The translations under genes were made by a program, and so were the position numbers. A stretch of 64,000 nucleotides of DNA. Origin: Streptomyces atratus. GTDB taxonomy: Bacteria > Actinomycetota > Actinomycetes > Streptomycetales > Streptomycetaceae. The stretch lies in contig NZ_FPJO01000021.1 of assembly GCF_900119365.1 (NCBI RefSeq), forward strand, positions 1-64,000, given 5' to 3'. The notes under the pieces are model-generated. The model had not been told where the DNA came from. It worked only from the letters and a program-made list of their open reading frames with translations, and ran no database searches. Shown here in pieces: positions 1-7,363 of the stretch (position 1 is its first letter; each line of letters starts with the position of its first letter).

Positions 1-93
1 AGGCTCCCAGTAGACGACTGGGTTGATAGGCCAGATGTGGAAGCCCGGTAACGGGTGGAGCTGACTGGTACTAATAGGCCGAGGGCTTGTCCT
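1..93 (+). rRNA. 23S ribosomal RNA, 3' end (partial)
   Basis: The window opens inside the last part of a 23S rRNA gene. The stretch ending in GGTACTAATAGGCCGAGGGC is the characteristic actinobacterial 23S 3' terminus. The exact last base is inferred from Streptomyces homologues (about position 93) and may be off by a few bases. 5S follows about 75 bp later, so this is the tail of a 16S-23S-5S operon read left to right. Confidence 0.93.
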
Positions 94-168
94 CAGTTGC
101 TCGCGTCCACTGTGTTAGTTCTGAAATAACGAACGGCCGTGTTGTTCCGGTGTTGTTTATTTCATAGT

Positions 169-287
169 GTTTCGGTGGTCATTGCGTTAGGGAAACGCCC
201 GGTTACATTCCGAACCCGGAAGCTAAGCCTTTCAGCGCCGATGGTACTGCAGGGGGGACCCTGTGGGAGAGTAGGACGCCGCCGAAC
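169..287 (+). rRNA. 5S ribosomal RNA
   Basis: About 119 nt beginning GTTTCGGTGGTCATTGCGTT and ending in GACGCCGCCGAAC. The ends pair (GTTTCGGTGG with CCGCCGAAC) to form helix I. The internal CGGTTACATTCCGAACCCGG is the conserved 5S loop B/C block. The spacer to 23S holds no tRNA, as is usual in Streptomyces rRNA operons. Confidence 0.96.
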
Positions 288-300
288 TCCTTTTACGGGA

Positions 301-331
301 AAGCCCCGTGCCCTTGTGGCACGGGGCTTTT
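301..331 (+). terminator. rRNA operon terminator
   Basis: A 12-bp perfect stem (AAGCCCCGTGCC, 5-nt loop, GGCACGGGGCTT) followed by TTT, 13 bp after 5S. It is the intrinsic terminator of the rRNA operon and shields the hydrolase gene that begins at 360. Confidence 0.9.
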
Positions 332-347
332 CTGCGTTCCGAGCGTC

Positions 348-353
348 TAGGCT
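348..353 (+). promoter_or_regulatory. -10 box TAGGCT of a leaderless gene
   Basis: TAGGCT lies 6 nt before the ATG at 360 and no Shine-Dalgarno is present, so transcription probably starts at the start codon. Confidence 0.45.
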
Positions 354-359
354 CGAACC

Positions 360-1004
360 ATGCGCTACGAACTGGTCATCTTCGACAACGACGGTGTGCT
401 CGTGGACAGCGAGCCGATCTCCAACACCATCCTGGCCGAGTACCTCACGGAGCTCGGTCACCCCACCTCGTACCAGGAGAGTCTTCGCGACTACATGGGG
501 GCCGCCGTGCACCGGGTGCACGATCTCGTCGAGGAACGGACCGGGGAGAAGCTGCCCCCGGACTTCGACGCCATGCTGCACTCGCGGATCTTCGCCGCGT
601 TCGAGCAGGAGCTGGAACCGGTGCCCGGGGTCGAGGACGTACTCGGGAAGCTTGTCGCCGACGGGGTTCCGTACTGTGTCGCGTCCTCCGGCAGCCACGA
701 GCGGATCCGGGTGGGGCATCGCAAGACCGGGCTCGACCAGTGGTTCGAGGAGGAGTGGATCTTCAGCGCGGAGGACGTGGGGCACGGAAAGCCGGCACCC
801 GATCTGTTCCTGCTCGCCGCCGAGCGGATGGGCGTCGCTCCCGAGCGGTGCGTCGTCATCGAGGACAGCCCGCTCGGAGTGGAGTCCGCCAGGGCCGCGG
901 GGATGGCTGTGTACGGGTTTACGTCGATGATGCCGGCGGACCGGCTCGCCGGGGTGACCGGGCACTTCTCCGACATGAGCCAACTCCGGGAATTGCTCGC
1001 CTGA
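360..1004 (+). CDS. HAD-superfamily phosphatase (phosphoglycolate phosphatase/beta-PGM-like)
   Basis: A 214-residue cytosolic HAD hydrolase. Motif I is FDNDGVLVDSE (nucleophile D9, acid/base D11), motif II is the SSG at 109-111, motif III Lys is in GHGKPAPD (K144), and motif IV is IEDSPLGVESA (E168, D169). The cap lies between motif I and II (about residues 15-85), giving the C1-capped class of beta-phosphoglucomutases and phosphoglycolate phosphatases. The substrate cannot be read from the sequence; a small phosphosugar or phosphoglycolate is typical. There is no Shine-Dalgarno; TAGGCT sits 6 nt before the ATG, which supports a leaderless start. It stands alone between the rRNA terminator and the MFS gene. 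Confidence 0.9.
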   Translation: MRYELVIFDNDGVLVDSEPISNTILAEYLTELGHPTSYQESLRDYMGAAVHRVHDLVEERTGEKLPPDFDAMLHSRIFAAFEQELEPVPGVEDVLGKLVADGVPYCVASSGSHERIRVGHRKTGLDQWFEEEWIFSAEDVGHGKPAPDLFLLAAERMGVAPERCVVIEDSPLGVESARAAGMAVYGFTSMMPADRLAGVTGHFSDMSQLRELLA

Positions 1005-1033
1005 TCCATCTACCCATGGGTAGGAACTGGCCC

Positions 1034-1039
1034 TACGCT
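1034..1039 (+). promoter_or_regulatory. -10 box TACGCT of a leaderless gene
   Basis: TACGCT ends 7 nt before the MFS ATG at 1047, with no Shine-Dalgarno in between. Confidence 0.45.
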
Positions 1040-1046
1040 CGCGGCC

Positions 1047-2255
1047 ATGACAGATGCTCGCTTGCGGCACGGCAGGGCCTCCCTCACGCTGAGTTTCTTC
1101 GTGCAGGGAGTCACCTTCGCTCTGCTGGTGACGCGGATTCCCGCCATCCAGGACCGGTACGGGATATCCGACGGGCTGTTGCCCGTCTTCCTGGCCGCGG
1201 TGCCCATCCTGGCCGGGGTGGGCAGCGTGGTCACCGAGAAGGTAGTCGCGCGGGTGCGGCCCAGGGTCGTGCTGAGGTGGGCCCAGCCCGTAGTGATGCT
1301 CGCGCTGCTCGGTGCCGGGGCCGGCAACGCGCTGTGGGAAGCGGCGCTGGCGCTGGGCGTGTTCGGGGTGTCCGTCGGGGCGCTCGATGCCTCCATGAAC
1401 ATGATGGGGGTCAGTCTCCAGCGGGCGTACGGGCGTTCCATCATGCTCGGGTTCCATGCCGCGTACAGCCTGGGCGGGATCGCCGGGGCGTCCCTGGCGT
1501 GGGCCGGGGCGCACTGGGACCTCTCGCTGCTGGTCTGCTATCTGCCGGCGGTCGTCGTGCTGCTGCCCGTCGCGTTCATCGGGAGCCGGTGGTACGCCGA
1601 GGGCTCGTCGGCGGAGGCGGAGCCGGGGGAGACGCAGGGCAAGGGGGCGGCGGCCTCGGTCTCCTTCAAGTTGCTGATGCCGCTCTGTCTGGTGATGAGC
1701 TTCGCGTACATCGGGGACTCGACGGTCTCCAACTGGAGCGCCAAGTATCTGCAGGACGTGCTGGGGAGTTCGGAGCAGATGTCGACCGTTCCGTACAACG
1801 TCTACATGGTGACGACGCTGCTGGGGCGGGCCGTCGGGGACTTCGGGGTGCGGCGGTTCGGGGCTGTGGCCGTGGTGCGGTCCGGGAGTGTGCTGGCGGC
1901 TGCCGGGTTTGCCGTGATCGCGGTGGCCGGCGGGGCGTGGACCGGGATGCTCGGGTTCACCATGCTGGGGCTCGGGCTCTGCGTGATCGTGCCGCAGACG
2001 TTCGCCGCTGCCGGGCGGATGTTCCCCGGGGCGAGCGATACGGCCATCGCACGGCTGAATGTCTTCAACTACGTGGGGTTCCTGGTGGGATCGCCGCTGG
2101 TGGGGGCGCTCGGGGACGCCTGGAGCTACCGGGGGGCGATGCTCGTACCGATGGTGCTGGTGCTTGCGACGCTGGTGTACGCCAAGTCGTTCGGCGCGGA
2201 GTCCGCCCGATACGGTGGCGGGCATGAGCGGCCGCGCACAGCTGATGTGGGATGA
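1047..2255 (+). CDS. MFS transporter
   Basis: A 402-residue integral membrane protein with about 12 hydrophobic segments and a central cytoplasmic linker rich in Glu/Gly (about residues 190-205). It belongs to the sugar/drug MFS group whose N-terminal half reads RIPAIQDRYG...LLPVFLAAVPILAGVGS, often annotated simply as MFS transporter; the substrate is unknown. The ATG is preceded by TACGCT at 7 nt and no Shine-Dalgarno, so it is probably leaderless. Its last 32 bp overlap the start of the deacetylase gene in another frame, so the two may be co-transcribed, although the second gene also has its own candidate -10 box inside this one. Confidence 0.88.
   Translation: MTDARLRHGRASLTLSFFVQGVTFALLVTRIPAIQDRYGISDGLLPVFLAAVPILAGVGSVVTEKVVARVRPRVVLRWAQPVVMLALLGAGAGNALWEAALALGVFGVSVGALDASMNMMGVSLQRAYGRSIMLGFHAAYSLGGIAGASLAWAGAHWDLSLLVCYLPAVVVLLPVAFIGSRWYAEGSSAEAEPGETQGKGAAASVSFKLLMPLCLVMSFAYIGDSTVSNWSAKYLQDVLGSSEQMSTVPYNVYMVTTLLGRAVGDFGVRRFGAVAVVRSGSVLAAAGFAVIAVAGGAWTGMLGFTMLGLGLCVIVPQTFAAAGRMFPGASDTAIARLNVFNYVGFLVGSPLVGALGDAWSYRGAMLVPMVLVLATLVYAKSFGAESARYGGGHERPRTADVG
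2211..2216 (+). promoter_or_regulatory. -10 box TACGGT before the deacetylase gene
   Basis: TACGGT lies inside the 3' end of the MFS gene, 7 nt before the ATG at 2224. It could drive a leaderless transcript of the second gene. Confidence 0.4.
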
Positions 2256-3396
2256 CGCAGTAACGGGATACAACTTCGGGGCCAGTCATCCGATGGACCC
2301 CGTCAGACTCGCCCTGACCATGGGGCTGGTCCGGGCGTTCGGGCTCGACGGCGCGGTGGACGTGGTGGCGGCCAAGCCCGCCGGGGAGTCCACACTACGG
2401 CTGGTGCACCGCGAGGACTACGTGGCCGCGGTGCGTGCCGCATCGGCGGATCCGAAGCGGGCCGATCAGCGCTACGGGCTCGGGACGGTGGACGATCCGG
2501 CGTTCGCGGGGATGCACGAGGTGTCGGCGTTGATCGCCGGGCAGTCGGTGGCGGCGGCCGAGGCGGTGTGGCGCGGCGACACCTCTCACGCAGTGAACTT
2601 CACGGGCGGGCTGCACCACGCCATGCCCGGCGGTGCGGCGGGGTTCTGCGTCTACAACGATCCGGCGCTCGCCATCGCGCGGATGCTGGAGATGGGCGCC
2701 GAGCGGGTCGCGTACGTCGATGTGGATGTGCACCACGGGGACGGGGTGCAGGCGGCGTTCTGGGAGGACCCGAGGGTTCTGACCGTCTCGCTGCACGAGC
2801 ACCCGCGGACGCTCTTCCCGCAGACCGGCTGGCCGGAGGAGACCGGCTCCGGGGCGGGTGAGGGCAGTGCGGTGAACGTGGCGCTGCCGGCCGGTACGGG
2901 GGACGCGGGGTGGCTGCGGGCGTTCCACGCGGTGGTGCCGGAGCTGCTGGCGGACTTCCGGCCGCAGGTGCTGGTGAGCCAGCACGGGGCCGATACGCAT
3001 TTCGAGGATCCGCTCGCCCATCTCGCGGTGTCGCTGGACGCGCAGCGCGCGGTGATGTCGGCCTGTCACGATCTCGCCCATGAGTACGTGGAGGGCGGGC
3101 GCTGGGTGGCGCTCGGCGGGGGCGGTTACGCGGTGGTCGATGTGGTGCCGCGGTCCTGGACGCATTTGGTGGGGATCGCCGCGCATGCTCCGGTGGACCC
3201 GGAGTCGGTGATTCCGTCGTCGTGGCGGGACGAGGTCTATGCCCGGACCCGGCAGTTGGGCCCGGCCCGGATGACGGACGGCCGTACTCCTTCCTGGAAG
3301 TCGTGGGAGGAGGGGTACGACCCCGCGGACCGGCTGGATCAGGCGGTGCTGGCGACGCGGCGGGCGGCGTTCCCCCTGCGGGGGCTGCTGACCTGA
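2224..3396 (+). CDS. acuC: AcuC-family acetoin utilization protein / class I-type histone deacetylase
   Basis: A 390-residue zinc-dependent amidohydrolase of the HDAC/AcuC fold. Visible catalytic parts are the tandem His in FTGGLHHAMPGGAAGF (H131, H132), the metal-binding Asp-x-His in DVDVHHGDGVQ (D168, H170), and the downstream metal Asp in SQHGADTHFEDPL. In bacteria AcuC removes acetyl or acyl groups from lysines of metabolic enzymes such as acetyl-CoA synthetase. Length is normal (about 380-390). The ATG at 2224 is chosen because MSGRAQLMWDD starts the conserved region; anything upstream only reads into the MFS gene. Confidence 0.9.
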   Translation: MSGRAQLMWDDAVTGYNFGASHPMDPVRLALTMGLVRAFGLDGAVDVVAAKPAGESTLRLVHREDYVAAVRAASADPKRADQRYGLGTVDDPAFAGMHEVSALIAGQSVAAAEAVWRGDTSHAVNFTGGLHHAMPGGAAGFCVYNDPALAIARMLEMGAERVAYVDVDVHHGDGVQAAFWEDPRVLTVSLHEHPRTLFPQTGWPEETGSGAGEGSAVNVALPAGTGDAGWLRAFHAVVPELLADFRPQVLVSQHGADTHFEDPLAHLAVSLDAQRAVMSACHDLAHEYVEGGRWVALGGGGYAVVDVVPRSWTHLVGIAAHAPVDPESVIPSSWRDEVYARTRQLGPARMTDGRTPSWKSWEEGYDPADRLDQAVLATRRAAFPLRGLLT

Positions 3397-3518
3397 TCCG
3401 GGCGGGGGCGGTCGTGGCGCGGACGTTTGCGTGCGGTGACGCGTAATGGTTACTCCAACTGTGCGGCGTGACCCGGCTTCCGGCCCCCCGTCCGGGTGAT
3501 TGGGGGAGCATCGGTGGT

Positions 3519-4334
3519 GTGTTGAGTACCGGAGCGCTGCGTGCGCATCTGCTGGCGGCCCGGCTGGCCGGGCCCGTGGCCACCTCGCGGGAAGCGAGTC
3601 TGCGGAGCTATCGGCTCTTCGCCGCCAGGGATCCGCGGGTGACGCTCGGCCTCGTCCCCGGACGGGGCTGGAAGGAGCTCGATCTGCTCCGTCTGATGGC
3701 CGACAAGTGCGGGGTCTCGGACGATCCCGGTCATGTCTCGGGGCCCGATGTGATCGATCCGGAGCGGACGCTGGCAGGTCTGGACGCCTTCGCCGAGCGG
3801 CTGTCGCATGCCGCGGTCCGGCGGGCGCCGGTGCTGTTCGGGACCGGTCATCCGCACCGGCTGCTCGGTTTCTACGCAGCGCTGGCAGACGCCATGTCGG
3901 CGGCCGGGTGCCGCGTACTCACCCCCGCGCAGGGGCGATGTATCGACATAACGACCCGGTTCGGCGTACGCACGTGCAGCCTCGATTACGTACGAGGAGT
4001 TGCGATGGTGCGCGAACCCGGCGTGCGGGTTCCCGGTGGTGACACCGGCGCACATACCCATTCCCCGCTGCCGGTCAGGGTCGTCCTGGAGGCGGCCGCG
4101 GAGGGGCGCGGGTGGCTGCCGGAGCTGGTCGTCGGGGACCACGGCTGGGTCTGCGGGGCAGGTCAGCTGGGCATTGAGGCGATCGGCCTGGCCGATACGG
4201 ACGATCCCGCGCTGTTCGTCGGGGAGGCCGAGGGCCGGGTGGCGGTCGCCGTGCCGCTGGATGACGCCGTGCCGTCCGCGTACTACCGGCCGCTCACGCG
4301 CTATGTACTCAATCGGGCGTTTCTGTCACGGTAG
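3519..4334 (+). CDS. conserved actinobacterial protein (annotated as phosphatase in relatives)
   Basis: A 271-residue soluble protein conserved next to bdtA in Streptomyces. Features seen are an N-terminal helix LSTGALRAHLLAARLAG, a RGWKELDLLRLMADKCG segment, and GTGHPHRLLGFYAALADAM, a small-residue/His-rich turn that may bind a ligand. It is commonly named phosphatase in databases, but I see no diagnostic catalytic motif and do not assert that activity. The start is set at the GTG at 3519, about 10 nt after GGGGGAG; a GTG at 3468 would add 17 poorly conserved residues. It stands alone on the + strand between acuC and the HTH gene. Confidence 0.75.
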   Translation: MLSTGALRAHLLAARLAGPVATSREASLRSYRLFAARDPRVTLGLVPGRGWKELDLLRLMADKCGVSDDPGHVSGPDVIDPERTLAGLDAFAERLSHAAVRRAPVLFGTGHPHRLLGFYAALADAMSAAGCRVLTPAQGRCIDITTRFGVRTCSLDYVRGVAMVREPGVRVPGGDTGAHTHSPLPVRVVLEAAAEGRGWLPELVVGDHGWVCGAGQLGIEAIGLADTDDPALFVGEAEGRVAVAVPLDDAVPSAYYRPLTRYVLNRAFLSR

Positions 4335-4462
4335 GCGGCCGATCGCCTCACCTCTTCCCCACTTGCATCACCCGCCCCTAACCTGGGGAGTGAGCGCACA
4401 ACGACGAAGAGTCACCGGAGGGGAAGCCGGTGCGCGTCTCGTGCGGAAGGTACAGGTGGGTC

Positions 4463-4675
4463 ATGGCTGCTGGCAGCGAGAGGCCTCTCAACGAGGTCAA
4501 GTTTCTGACCGTGGCGGAAGTCGCCTCGGTCATGAGAGTGTCGAAGATGACCGTGTACCGCTTGGTGCACAGCGGTCATCTGCCGGCGATCCGGGTGGGC
4601 AGGTCCTTCCGGGTCCCGGAGCAAGCGGTTCACGAGTATCTCCGCGAGTCCTTTGTGGGGGTGGAGTCCGCCTGA
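4463..4675 (+). CDS. bdtA: BdtA-like excisionase-family HTH DNA-binding protein
   Basis: A 70-residue protein that is almost only a MerR/excisionase-type winged helix: FLTVAEVASVMRVSKMTVYR is the HTH and GHLPAIRVGRSFRVPEQAV the wing with the basic RVGRSFR turn. It is similar in design to BldC but differs from it in sequence. Position (between the conserved protein and bS22, close to bldN) and length match S. coelicolor SCO3328, reported as the bldN-dependent transcript bdtA; the name rests on that synteny from memory. ATG 4463 is preferred, with AGGTGGG just upstream; an upstream ATG at 4430 lacks support. A clear sigma-BldN promoter was not found upstream here. Confidence 0.85.
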   Translation: MAAGSERPLNEVKFLTVAEVASVMRVSKMTVYRLVHSGHLPAIRVGRSFRVPEQAVHEYLRESFVGVESA

Positions 4676-4785
4676 GGTTCACCTCGGATTACGCCCCTCA
4701 CGCGCTGGCGGGTAGGCTAGGCCGACGTAGGTCGTGTGGGCCCAGACGCCCCGCACCAGTGAAGAAGAAGTGAGCGAGGGTAGTC

Positions 4786-4884
4786 GTGGGCTCTGTTATC
4801 AAGAAGCGGCGCAAGCGGATGGCCAAGAAGAAGCACCGCAAGCTGCTCAAGCGCACGCGCGTTCAGCGTCGCAACAAGAAGTAG
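4786..4884 (+). CDS. bS22-like small ribosomal protein (AURKAIP1/COX24 domain)
   Basis: A 32-residue, extremely basic protein (17 Lys/Arg) beginning MGSVIKKRRKRMAKKKHRK and ending in NKK, read from the GTG at 4786. GAGGG stands 8-9 nt upstream. The AURKAIP1/COX24 family is universal in actinobacteria; its mycobacterial member has been seen in ribosome structures as bS22, bound to the 30S subunit near the rRNA decoding region. It is followed after 19 bp by a strong terminator, so it is a short single-gene transcript or the end of the bdtA transcript. Confidence 0.93.
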   Translation: MGSVIKKRRKRMAKKKHRKLLKRTRVQRRNKK

Positions 4885-4903
4885 GCGAACGCAGTTCGTG
4901 AAT

Positions 4904-4940
4904 CCGCAGCCCTCCCGCCGATCCGGCGGGAGGGCTGCGG
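4904..4940 (+). terminator. intrinsic terminator after bS22
   Basis: A 17-bp perfect inverted repeat (CCGCAGCCCTCCCGCCG, loop ATC, and its complement) with no strong T tract, a typical Streptomyces terminator. Confidence 0.85.
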
Positions 4941-5071
4941 CGCGTTGTGGGGGCGGTGAACCCGCATTCGGGCCAAAGACTCGGGGGAAGGCCGCCGTGC
5001 GGTCATCACGGGGCAACATCCACCCGCTACGGTGACGGCCAGGGGAAACCTTTCGACGGAAGGCGCGGATC

Positions 5072-6166
5072 TTGGGGAAGGTCGTGCTGGTCACGGGAGC
5101 GGCCCGGCAGCTGGGGGGCCGCTTCGTGCGGCGCATCCAGCGTGATCCGGGCGTGGACCGGGTGATCGCCGTCGACGCGGTCGCACCCGGACCCGAGTTG
5201 GGCGACGCCGAGTTCGTGACGGCGGACATCCGCCAGCCGGCGATCGCCAGAGTCCTCGCCGAGCACTCCGTCGACACGGTGGTGCATCTGGACGTCTCGG
5301 CCAAGGCGGTCGGCACGGGCAGCCGGACGATGGTCAAGGAGACCAACGTCATCGGCACCATGCAGCTGCTCGGAGCCTGCCAGAAGGCGCCGAGCGTGCG
5401 GCGGCTGGTGGTCAAGTCCAGTACGAACGTGTACGGCTCGGCGCCCCGCGACCCGGCGGTCTTCACCGAGACCACCCCGCCCAAGTCCCTGCCCAGCGGC
5501 GGCTTCGCCAAGGACGTGGTGGAAGTCGAGGGGTACGTACGGGGCTTCGCGCGCCGCCGCCCGGATGTGGCCGTGTGCGTACTCAGGTTCGCGAACATCC
5601 TGGGCCCCAGGGCCGATTCGCCGCTCGCCGACTATCTGTCGCTGCCCGTTCTGCCGACGGTGTTCGGGTACGACCCGAGGCTCCAGTTCGTGCACGAGGA
5701 CGATGTCGTCGACGTACTGGGTGTCGCGTCGGGCGAGCCGGGGCGCGGGACGCTGAACAGCGGCACGTTCAACATCGCGGGGGACGGGGTGCTGCTGCTC
5801 TCGCAGTGCTCGCGGCGGCTGGGGCGGCCGACGGTGCCGTTGCTGCTGCCCGCGGTCACGTGGGTCGGCCAGGCGCTGCGTACCTTCGCTATGACGGACT
5901 TCTCGCCGGAGCAGATCCGGCTGCTCACCCACGGCCGGGTGGTCTCCACCGTGCAGATGCGCGAGACGCTCGGCTTCCACCCCCGGTTCAGTACCGCGGA
6001 GACGTTCGCGGAGTTCGCACGCAGTCAGGGGCCCGGACTGCTGCCGCCCGAGGTGGTGGGCCGGGCGGTCGACAGACTGGCCGCCATGCCGTTCGCCGGG
6101 GCGGGCGGCGATGTTCCGGGGACCACCGGGGCCGGCGACACCGAGCCGACCCCCAGCGCCAGGTAG
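5072..6166 (+). CDS. NAD-dependent epimerase/dehydratase family protein (extended SDR)
   Basis: A 364-residue Rossmann-fold protein. The N-terminus VVLVTGAARQLGGRF is a TGxxxxxG nucleotide-binding motif and VIAVDAV ends the second strand. The segment VKSSTNVYGSAPRD and a later YVRGFARR give the SDR-like active-site region, but the usual YxxxK is not plainly conserved. The C-terminal third (NSGTFNIAGDGVLLLSQC) resembles the substrate lobe of UDP-sugar epimerases; the actual substrate is unknown. The TTG at 5072 follows GGAAGG at about 9 nt; a GTG at 5084 is the alternative. The acyltransferase follows after 15 bp, so the two probably form an operon acting on cell-envelope components. Confidence 0.82.
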   Translation: MGKVVLVTGAARQLGGRFVRRIQRDPGVDRVIAVDAVAPGPELGDAEFVTADIRQPAIARVLAEHSVDTVVHLDVSAKAVGTGSRTMVKETNVIGTMQLLGACQKAPSVRRLVVKSSTNVYGSAPRDPAVFTETTPPKSLPSGGFAKDVVEVEGYVRGFARRRPDVAVCVLRFANILGPRADSPLADYLSLPVLPTVFGYDPRLQFVHEDDVVDVLGVASGEPGRGTLNSGTFNIAGDGVLLLSQCSRRLGRPTVPLLLPAVTWVGQALRTFAMTDFSPEQIRLLTHGRVVSTVQMRETLGFHPRFSTAETFAEFARSQGPGLLPPEVVGRAVDRLAAMPFAGAGGDVPGTTGAGDTEPTPSAR

Positions 6167-6181
6167 AGGAGCGCACCGACG

Positions 6182-7231
6182 ATGGCGGATGCCAAGGTCA
6201 TTCCGTTCGACGACGACCGTTCGCGGACGGGTGGTTCAGCGCGCCCCGCACGGCGCCGGTCCGCAGCGGGCGGCGTCCGGGGCCAGGGGACCGGACCGGC
6301 GGCCGTGAGCGCCCTTCCGGGGCAACAGGACGCCTCGAAGCCGCAGGAGGAGCCCGAACGGGCCGGGCGGCCCCTGGGACGGGACGAGCGCGCCGGCTGG
6401 GACCGGCGGATCGCCGGCGGGCTCGCGTTCCTGCGGCGGCGGGTCACGGGCGAGTACGACGTCGACGAGTTCGGGTACGACGAGGAGCTGACCGACCAGG
6501 TCCTGATGTCGATGCTGCGGCCGGTGTACGAGAAGTACTTCCGGGTCGAGGTGAAGGGCATCGAGAACATCCCCTCCGAGGGCGGGGCGCTGATCGTGTC
6601 CAACCACTCGGGGACGCTGCCGCTCGACGGGCTGATGCTTCAGGTCGCCGTGCACGACAACCATCCGGCGGGCCGTCATCTGCGGCTGCTCGCCGCCGAT
6701 CTCGTCTTCGTGCTGCCGGTGGTGAACGAACTGGCCCGCAAGGCCGGGCACACCCTGGCCTGTGCGGAGGACGCCGAGCGGCTGCTGCGGCGGGGCGAGG
6801 TCGTCGGGGTGATGCCGGAGGGGTTCAAGGGCATCGGGAAGCCGTTCGGGGAGCGGTACAAGCTGCAGCGCTTCGGGCGGGGCGGCTTCGTGTCCACGGC
6901 GCTGCGGGCCGGGGTGCCGATCATTCCGTGCTCGATCGTGGGGGCGGAGGAGATCTACCCGATGATCGGCAACTCGAAGACGCTGGCGCGGCTGCTGGGC
7001 TTTCCGTACTTCCCGATCACGCCGACGTTCCCCTGGCTCGGGCCGCTCGGGGCGGTGCCGCTGCCGACGAAGTGGACGATCCAGTTCGGCGAGCCGATCT
7101 CCACGGCCGGGTATCCGGTGGAGGCGGCGGAGGATCCGATGCTGATGTTCAACCTGACGGATCAGGTGCGGGAGCAGATCCAGCACACGCTGTACAAGCT
7201 GCTGGTGCAGCGGAGGTCGGTGTTCTTCTGA
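6182..7231 (+). CDS. lysophospholipid acyltransferase family protein (PlsC-like)
   Basis: A 349-residue protein with a long disordered basic N-terminus (about 1-70), then a PlsC/LPLAT domain. Motif I is SNHSGTLPLDG (H142, D149): the spacing is H-x6-D, longer than the classic H-x4-D, as in a subgroup of actinobacterial LPLATs. The equivalent of the phosphate-binding EGTR motif is MPEGFKGIGK. Later VPIIPCSIVGAEE and the glycine-rich GEPISTAGYP are typical of the domain. It should transfer an acyl chain to a lysophospholipid or related lipid at the inner face of the membrane. Start ATG 6182, 15 bp after the epimerase stop, with GAGGAG upstream. Confidence 0.87.
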   Translation: MADAKVIPFDDDRSRTGGSARPARRRSAAGGVRGQGTGPAAVSALPGQQDASKPQEEPERAGRPLGRDERAGWDRRIAGGLAFLRRRVTGEYDVDEFGYDEELTDQVLMSMLRPVYEKYFRVEVKGIENIPSEGGALIVSNHSGTLPLDGLMLQVAVHDNHPAGRHLRLLAADLVFVLPVVNELARKAGHTLACAEDAERLLRRGEVVGVMPEGFKGIGKPFGERYKLQRFGRGGFVSTALRAGVPIIPCSIVGAEEIYPMIGNSKTLARLLGFPYFPITPTFPWLGPLGAVPLPTKWTIQFGEPISTAGYPVEAAEDPMLMFNLTDQVREQIQHTLYKLLVQRRSVFF

Positions 7232-7294
7232 GGGGATGGCGGCACAAGACAGGCGGACGGGCTCGGAGTGCTCGTCCGCCTGTCCCAGGGCGGT

Positions 7295-7363
7295 GCTAGG
7301 GCGTGTTTCGAAAGTCCCGCCTGGTCGGGGGCGTCCGACGCTACTTTCGAAACACGCCCTAGC
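7295..7363. repeat. 69-bp palindromic element with 21-bp perfect arms
   Basis: GCTAGGGCGTGTTTCGAAAGT (7295-7315) is repeated exactly in inverse at 7343-7363, around a 27-nt centre. It lies between two convergent genes and its right arm contains the TAG stop codon of rsbN. It can act as a bidirectional terminator; the TAGGGCGTGTTTCGAAAG terminus also looks like insertion-sequence ends, so it may be a minimal non-autonomous element. Confidence 0.75.

Noticed and set aside
162..2273. 703-codon open frame on the minus strand
   Set aside because: It runs antisense through 5S rRNA, the HAD and the MFS genes and has Arg/His/Pro/Gly-rich composition; an antisense shadow of G+C-rich genes.
4335..4462. 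Sigma-BldN promoter before the bdtA-like gene
   Set aside because: CTAACC and ACAACG elements occur, but they do not match CGTAAC/CGTTGA in order and orientation.
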